Below the pieces are notes generated by a model, which had not been told where the DNA came from, ran no database searches, and was given only the letters and a program-made list of their open reading frames with translations. Shown one piece after another: positions 1-3,994 of a DNA stretch of 6,802 nucleotides. Source of the DNA: Agaricicola taiwanensis_A (GTDB lineage: Bacteria; Pseudomonadota; Alphaproteobacteria; Rhizobiales; Methylopilaceae). The translations under genes and the position numbers were made by a program. How positions within the stretch are numbered: the stretch's first letter is position 1; every line of letters begins with the position of its first letter. The stretch lies in the NCBI GenBank assembly GCA_040394255.1, contig JBEBSP010000144.1, forward strand, positions 1-6,802, given 5' to 3'.

Positions 1-392
1 GGGTAGAACAGGATCGAGTTCAGCTCCTTGAACACCGGCAGCACGGACTTGCGCGACACCGAGGTCCAGCAGCCGAACACGGCCGCGACCTTGTCCTTGG
101 TGATGAGCTCACGCGCCTTCTCGGCGAACAGCGGCCAGTTGGACGCCGGGTCGACCACCACGGCTTCCAGCTTCTTGCCGAGAACGCCGCCCTTCTTGTT
201 CTGCTCGTCGATGAGGAACAGCATGGTGTCCTTCAGCGTGGTCTCGCTGATGGCCATGGTGCCCGAGAGTGAATGCAGGATGCCGACCTTGATGGTCTCC
301 TGCGCCGATGCCGACCCGATCGATCCGGCGACAACCGCCGCCGACGCCAGGATGCCCAGGCCGCGGGCCGCCTTTTTCCACGTTGATAGCAT
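1..392 (-). CDS. urtA: Urea ABC transporter, periplasmic substrate-binding protein UrtA (5' part only)
   Basis: The first 130 codons of the periplasmic urea-binding protein of the UrtABCDE importer are visible; the rest lies beyond base 1 (family members have roughly 400-430 residues). The start ATG at 392-390 has a GGAGAGG Shine-Dalgarno sequence 5 bases upstream. Residues 1-30 form a Sec signal peptide: MLSTWKK, then an Ala/Val/Gly-rich core, ending ASA before Gln31. The mature part begins with the UrtA-typical VGILHSLSGTMAISE (about 36-50), followed by DPASNWPLFAEKA (81-93) and GCWTSVSRKSVLPVF (107-121), which is highly characteristic of UrtA rather than of branched-chain amino-acid or amide binders. 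Expected role (known for the family): captures urea in the periplasm and passes it to the UrtBC permease, driven by the ATPases UrtD and UrtE; the remaining genes would be expected below base 1. A sigma-54 promoter lies upstream at 451-467. Reading frame is intact with nothing odd. Confidence 0.93.
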   Translation of the reverse strand, partial: MLSTWKKAARGLGILASAAVVAGSIGSASAQETIKVGILHSLSGTMAISETTLKDTMLFLIDEQNKKGGVLGKKLEAVVVDPASNWPLFAEKARELITKDKVAAVFGCWTSVSRKSVLPVFKELNSILFY

Positions 393-397
393 TGATG

Positions 398-404
398 CCT
401 CTCC
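398..404 (-). promoter_or_regulatory. Shine-Dalgarno site of urtA
   Basis: On the minus strand GGAGAGG is followed by 5 bases (CATCA) and ATG. It fixes the urtA start at 392 and rejects a longer overlapping frame (109-549 minus) that has no such site and encodes a low-complexity shadow. Confidence 0.8.
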
Positions 405-450
405 AATTCCTGTCCGGGCGGCTCGTTGACAGCGCCCCGGGAACAGAAAG

Positions 451-467
451 AGCAAGGCCCGTGCCAA
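451..467 (-). promoter_or_regulatory. Sigma-54 (RpoN) -24/-12 promoter of urtA
   Basis: The minus strand reads TTGGCACGGGCCTTGCT. It matches the sigma-54 consensus YTGGCACGRNNNTTGCW at every specified position, with the invariant GG (465/464) and GC (453/452) at the right spacing. These place the transcription start near 440 and give a 5' leader of about 48 bases before the urtA ATG. Sigma-54 promoters need an enhancer-binding activator, and for urea uptake in proteobacteria this is commonly NtrC under nitrogen limitation (established knowledge; the activator here is inferred). A half-match to an IHF core (AATCAA, 485-480) lies between the promoter and the candidate upstream site, but is too weak to call. 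Confidence 0.88.
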
Positions 468-529
468 AGAGTTTCAGGATTGATTCATTGGAGATTTTCG
501 CCCAAGGCGGCAGAAGGACATCAGAGTAA

Positions 530-546
530 TGCCTAATTATTAGCCA
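530..546. promoter_or_regulatory. 17-base imperfect palindrome, candidate activator (enhancer) site for urtA
   Basis: TGCCTAATTATTAGCCA has a perfect CTAAT-T-ATTAG core and further matched outer bases (TG/CA), with one C-C mismatch on each side of the core. It is centred at 538, about 98 bases upstream of the predicted sigma-54 start at 440, a usual distance for enhancer-binding activators. It does not match the enteric NtrC consensus (TGCAC...GTGCA), so the binding protein is unknown. It lies in AT-rich DNA that contrasts with the GC-rich surroundings. Confidence 0.35.
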
Positions 547-560
547 CATCCCTCGATGTG
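545..560. repeat. Short inverted repeat (6-bp arms, 4-base loop) between the two genes
   Basis: CACATC-CCTC-GATGTG is a perfect 6-bp inverted repeat that overlaps the end of the neighbouring 17-base palindrome by two bases. It lies about 42 bases downstream of the glycosyltransferase stop codon. Read on the minus strand the hairpin is not followed by a T run, so it is not a convincing Rho-independent terminator; it may be part of the urtA upstream control region or a weak transcript 3' end. No other terminator is visible in 393-601. Confidence 0.35.
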
Positions 561-601
561 CCTATATTTTATCTGATGAAATTCCGGGCACAGCGACGGG
601 C

Positions 602-3600
602 TCATGCCTCCGCCCCGGCCATGCCCTGTCGGGCCGGAGAGCCACCGGGGCCAGCGACATCGGCCTCCGCCTGATTCCGGATGCTTTCCCGGAGCATCTT
701 CTCGGGCCAGTCGGACCAGGCAGAGGGCATGTCCAGGTAGAAATTCGGCTTGACCTTGATCGCAAGCGCGCGCTCGCAGGCCGCCCGGCACTCGGCCCAC
801 ATCTTGTGGAAGCGATAGTCCTGCGCCAGTTCCACCCAGGGCTCGCGAGTGTCGGGCGATTCCTCCACCGCCTTGAGCAGGGCCTCGCGCGCCAGATCGA
901 GCCGCCCCAAGGCCCAGTGGCAGCGGGCCTTGAACCTCAGGGAAGCCGCACGCTCGGGCTTCCATCGGGCCGACTTCAGGGCAAGGTGGCGGTCGAACTG
1001 GACGAGCGCCTCCTCGTAGGACGAGTGGAACATCAGTTCCCGCGCATAGTAATGCGCCATGCGGTCGTCCTCGGGGTTCTCCTCGACCGCGATCTTCATG
1101 AGCGGCAGATAGCTCGACCGCGACTTGGACAGGTCCTGGTGATGCTCGATGAGCCAGGGCACGTCGATGTGGGCCGCCACGTCGTTCTCAGACACCAGCA
1201 CCTCATGCACCGCGCCCTTCCAGCGGAACCCCTCCCTGACGTGGATCTTCTCCTTGTTCATGATGCTCAAGGGGCGGCCATCGGCATGCCAGCTGTGGAC
1301 GAACTTGTAGGTGAAACGGGTCGCATGCGGATTGGCGGCGATGGCGCTTTCGAGAATGCCGCGCCAGCCGGGCACGAGGACCTCGTCCACATCCATGCAG
1401 ATGCAGAAATCGGCATCCTCGGGCACCATGTCCATCGAGATGTTGCGGGCGACATCGAAGCGCCAGGGCGAGAGATCGAGGTTCCGCACGACGACGCCGT
1501 TGCGGCGCGCCACATCGATGGTTCCGTCGGTCGACCCCGTGTCCGCGAGCAGAAGGTAATCGGCGTCCCTGGCCGAGCTCGCCCAGCGCTCGATGAATGT
1601 CTCCTCGTTCTTGGAAATCGTATAGACGGCTATCTTCAGCTTGCCCGATTTCGGGGCGGGGGACGGTGAAAGGGCTTTCTGCTTCTGAACGGCCTCGGCA
1701 AGCATGCGTTCCGGCCAATCGGACCAGGCCGCATGCGTGTTCAAATAGGAATTGGGCTTGTCGGTGATCGCCAGGGCACGCTCGCAGGCGTATTGGCATT
1801 CGGCCCACATCCCGTGCGCACGATAATCCTGCGCCAGCTCGACCCATGGTTCGCGCGTGTCGGGGGAAATCTCGGTCGCCCGCAGCAGCGCGGCCCGCGC
1901 TTCCGGGAACTCCTTCAGCGCCCAGTGACAGCTCGCCTTGAACCGGAAGGACGAGGCGCGCTCCGCCGCCCAATGCGCATCGGAATTGCCGTGCTGCTCG
2001 AAACAGGCGATCGCCTCACGGAGCCGGTTATTGTTCATCAGCTCGCATCCCATGCGATGGACCAGACGGATGTTGTCGGGCTCCTCGCCGATCCTGATCT
2101 TCAGCAGATCGATGTAATCGGCCCGGGACTTTGTATGATCCGGATAGTGCTCGACCAGCGTCGTCTCGATCGAGACCTTCCTGACATCCTCGCCCGTCAC
2201 CTCCTCATGGACCGCGCCGGTCCAGCGAAGGCCATGGCGGGCATGCAGCTTGTGGCGCTGGAAGACAGACCGCGGCGCGCCGCCCGAAGCCCAGTCGTAG
2301 ACGTAATCAAAGCCAAGGATGTTGCTTTCCGGATGTGCGTCGAGGGCATCCTCGACGATATCGCGCCAGCCGGGCACGAGGACTTCGTCCAGATCGAGCC
2401 AGATGCACCAGTCGACATCCTCCGGCAGCAGGGCCAGGGAGGCGTTGCGCGCCGCGTCGAACCGCCAGGGACTGATCTCTATGCTTTCGACACGGGCGCC
2501 GCCCTGCCGCGCCAGCTCCACCGTGCGGTCGGTCGACCCCGTGTCCGCGATGAGAAGGTGATCCGCGCCCGCGGCCGAGCGCAGCCAGCGTTCGACGTGC
2601 TTCTCCTCGTTCTTGGCGATGGCGTAGACGGCGATCTTGCGGTCCGACTTCCGCTTGCGGGATATGCCGTTCACCCGATCCGCGAAAGCGGCCAGTTCGC
2701 CGAAAGCCGCGAGCTGGCGGGGGATATCCGGCTGTGACAGGGCATCGAGCGCCTCGCGCTGCTTTTCCTGCGCCTCGGCCAGCATCCGTTCCGGCCAATC
2801 CGACCATGCGGTCGGATCGTTGAAATAAATGCTGTTGTCCGTGATGGCGAGCGCCTGCTTGCAGGCGAATTCGCACATCGACCATTGCTTGAAATAGCGG
2901 AAGGCCTGCGCGAGTTCGACCCAGGGTTCACGGGTGTTGGGTGAGACGGTCGTCGCCCTGGTCAGGATTTCGCGGGCGGCTTCATACTCGCGTTTCTGCC
3001 ACAGGCAGCGCGCCTTGAACCGCATCGACGCCGCACGCTCCGGCGCCCAGGTCGCGCTGGGAAGCGCCAGGTGCCGGTCGAATTCCTTCAAGGCCTCGTC
3101 ATACCGTTTGAAGTACATGAGCTCGCGCCCATAGTAATGGGCCATGCGCGCATCGTAGGGGTTTTCCCGCGCACCCATCTCCAGCATGGGCAGATACTGG
3201 CCGCGCGACTTGGTCTTGTCGGGATGGTGTTCGATGAGGGTGTCACGGATGTCCGCGAAACGGGGCTCCACGCCGTAGATGTATTCATGCACCGGATGCC
3301 GCCAGCGGAACCCATTACGGGCGTGCAGCTTGGCGATGTAGAAGGTCAGGCCCGGCGTCCCGTCGGCTTTCCAGCCGTGGATGTAATGATAGCGGAACTG
3401 GTTCGCCCGGGGGTTGGCGGCGATGGCCCTGTCGACCATGGCGCGCCAGCCCGGCACCAGCACCTCGTCCATGTCGAGCGCGATGCAGAAATCGATGTCA
3501 GCAGGCAGAAGCGCCAGCGAGGCGTTGCGGGCATCGTCAAAGCGCCAGGGGGAGACGGTGATGCTCTCGACCCGCACGCCGGCGGCCCTTGCCCGCTCGG

Positions 3601-3724
3601 CCGTGCCGTCCGTCGAGCCCGTGTCGGCGATCAGAAGATAATCAGCCCCCTCGGCAGAATTCACCCAGCGATCGACGAATTGCTCTTCGTTCTTGCTTAT
3701 CGTGTAAACAGCGATCTTTACCAT
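602..3724 (-). CDS. Triple-module family-2-type glycosyltransferase with TPR-like domains (1040 aa)
   Basis: Three tandem copies of one module (residues about 3-318, 363-678 and 697-1014) are joined by linkers of about 44 and 18 residues. Each copy begins with a GT-A glycosyltransferase domain: KIAVY-I-KNEE at its start, ADTGSTD (33-39, 393-399, 727-733), SPWRFD-ARN (58-67, 418-427, 752-761), the DxDE motif LDMDE/LDLDE/MDVDE (83-87, 443-447, 777-781) followed by VLVPGWR, and a VHE motif (145-147, 505-507, 839-841). The second half of each copy is helical and TPR-like, with ERAAS-RFKA-C-W, SP-TREPWVELAQ and AWSDWPE-ML. There is no signal peptide or membrane segment, so it should act in the cytoplasm, moving sugars from nucleotide donors to an unidentified acceptor (inference). 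WaaE/KdtX-type transferases share the NEE, GSTD, DxDE and VHE pattern. The start ATG is preceded in frame by TAG (3727-3725), which excludes a longer protein; a G6 run (3733-3728) may serve as a close-set ribosome site. It stands alone, not in an operon with its neighbours. Confidence 0.85.
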   Translation of the reverse strand: MVKIAVYTISKNEEQFVDRWVNSAEGADYLLIADTGSTDGTAERARAAGVRVESITVSPWRFDDARNASLALLPADIDFCIALDMDEVLVPGWRAMVDRAIAANPRANQFRYHYIHGWKADGTPGLTFYIAKLHARNGFRWRHPVHEYIYGVEPRFADIRDTLIEHHPDKTKSRGQYLPMLEMGARENPYDARMAHYYGRELMYFKRYDEALKEFDRHLALPSATWAPERAASMRFKARCLWQKREYEAAREILTRATTVSPNTREPWVELAQAFRYFKQWSMCEFACKQALAITDNSIYFNDPTAWSDWPERMLAEAQEKQREALDALSQPDIPRQLAAFGELAAFADRVNGISRKRKSDRKIAVYAIAKNEEKHVERWLRSAAGADHLLIADTGSTDRTVELARQGGARVESIEISPWRFDAARNASLALLPEDVDWCIWLDLDEVLVPGWRDIVEDALDAHPESNILGFDYVYDWASGGAPRSVFQRHKLHARHGLRWTGAVHEEVTGEDVRKVSIETTLVEHYPDHTKSRADYIDLLKIRIGEEPDNIRLVHRMGCELMNNNRLREAIACFEQHGNSDAHWAAERASSFRFKASCHWALKEFPEARAALLRATEISPDTREPWVELAQDYRAHGMWAECQYACERALAITDKPNSYLNTHAAWSDWPERMLAEAVQKQKALSPSPAPKSGKLKIAVYTISKNEETFIERWASSARDADYLLLADTGSTDGTIDVARRNGVVVRNLDLSPWRFDVARNISMDMVPEDADFCICMDVDEVLVPGWRGILESAIAANPHATRFTYKFVHSWHADGRPLSIMNKEKIHVREGFRWKGAVHEVLVSENDVAAHIDVPWLIEHHQDLSKSRSSYLPLMKIAVEENPEDDRMAHYYARELMFHSSYEEALVQFDRHLALKSARWKPERAASLRFKARCHWALGRLDLAREALLKAVEESPDTREPWVELAQDYRFHKMWAECRAACERALAIKVKPNFYLDMPSAWSDWPEKMLRESIRNQAEADVAGPGGSPARQGMAGAEA
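683..1636 (-). repeat. Glycosyltransferase module copy 3 (residues 697-1014)
   Basis: The third module carries LADTGSTDGT, CMDVDE and AVHEV. Its N-terminal half departs from copies 1 and 2 (ARNISMDMVPED in place of ARNASLALLP), yet its helical half pairs with copy 1 in MAHYYARELM and FDRHLAL, and with copy 2 in SPDTREPWVELAQDYR. A 26-residue tail rich in Ala, Gly and Pro follows, without a recognisable motif. Confidence 0.85.
1691..2638 (-). repeat. Glycosyltransferase module copy 2 (residues 363-678)
   Basis: This second module keeps ADTGSTDRT, WLDLDE and AVHEE, so the catalytic half looks intact. It is the most diverged copy in the first helical segment: the MAHYY-RELM of copies 1 and 3 is LVHRMGCELM here, and FDRHLAL is replaced by FEQHGNS. 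Its last third (SPDTREPWVELAQDYR) is identical to copy 3 over that motif. Confidence 0.85.
2771..3718 (-). repeat. Glycosyltransferase module copy 1 (residues 3-318)
   Basis: This is the first of three homologous modules and carries ADTGSTDGT, LDMDE and HPVHE. Its middle section (MAHYYGRELM, FDRHLAL) resembles copy 3 more than copy 2, while its N-terminal section (ARNASLALLP, RVESI) resembles copy 2. It is followed by the longest linker (about 319-362), which ends in a basic stretch, RKRKSDRK. Confidence 0.85.
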
Positions 3725-3811
3725 CTACCCCCCGGTAAAACGGTTGTTCTGCGATGCGGGCATCGATGCAGAGCCTGCGCATGATACAAAACCGGGCGCC
3801 CGTTGGACATA

Positions 3812-3826
3812 TAAAGGCTTTGTTAA
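3812..3826 (-). promoter_or_regulatory. Possible CtrA-type site upstream of the glycosyltransferase gene
   Basis: The minus strand reads TTAACAAAGCCTTTA, one mismatch from the alphaproteobacterial CtrA pattern TTAA-N7-TTAA. It lies about 88 bases upstream of the ATG at 3724, in the only AT-rich patch of the 3725-3994 gap. A TATCAT (3786-3781) downstream could be a -10 box, but no good -35 element precedes it. With a pattern this short, chance is a real alternative. Apart from this and the terminator at 3911-3944, I see nothing in the 3725-3994 gap; the short frames crossing it have no codon bias or ribosome site. Confidence 0.22.
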
Positions 3827-3910
3827 CCTTACCCGGCTGCGGCGCCCTCACAGGAACGCGTGGTCCATGACGGTCGACGCATCGCCATGATCGCGGCAGT
3901 GCCTGCCGGC

Positions 3911-3944
3911 AAAAACACCGCCCGGCCTGTCTGCCGGACGGTGT
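3911..3944 (-). terminator. Rho-independent terminator of the ankyrin/repeat gene
   Basis: On the minus strand ACACCG-T-CCGGC, a 6-base loop, then GCCGG-G-CGGTGT form a stem of 6 + 5 base pairs with one internal mismatch, followed immediately by five T (3915-3911, the first T being part of the stem). It lies about 50 bases after the stop codon at 3995-3997. It separates this gene from the glycosyltransferase gene, which therefore needs its own promoter between 3725 and about 3910. Confidence 0.85.
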
Positions 3945-3994
3945 CTGTCATGTCGGACTGCGAGGCGGTGGGAGAGACCTGGCCCTCCCCCATC

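Noticed and set aside
109..549. 146-codon minus-strand frame overlapping the urtA start.
   Set aside because: It is in a different phase from the clear UrtA reading, which has a signal peptide, Shine-Dalgarno site and family motifs; the overlapping frame is a shadow and would run through the sigma-54 promoter.
545..560. CACATC/GATGTG hairpin as an intrinsic terminator for the glycosyltransferase gene.
   Set aside because: The stem is only 6 bp with moderate G+C, and no T run follows on the minus strand.
806..3784. Long plus-strand open frames opposite the glycosyltransferase gene (806-1669, 1733-2737, 3071-3784).
   Set aside because: They lie antisense to the three modules in the same relative phase and contain matching segments only because the sense strand is repeated and GC-rich. 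They have no ribosome sites or recognisable domains.
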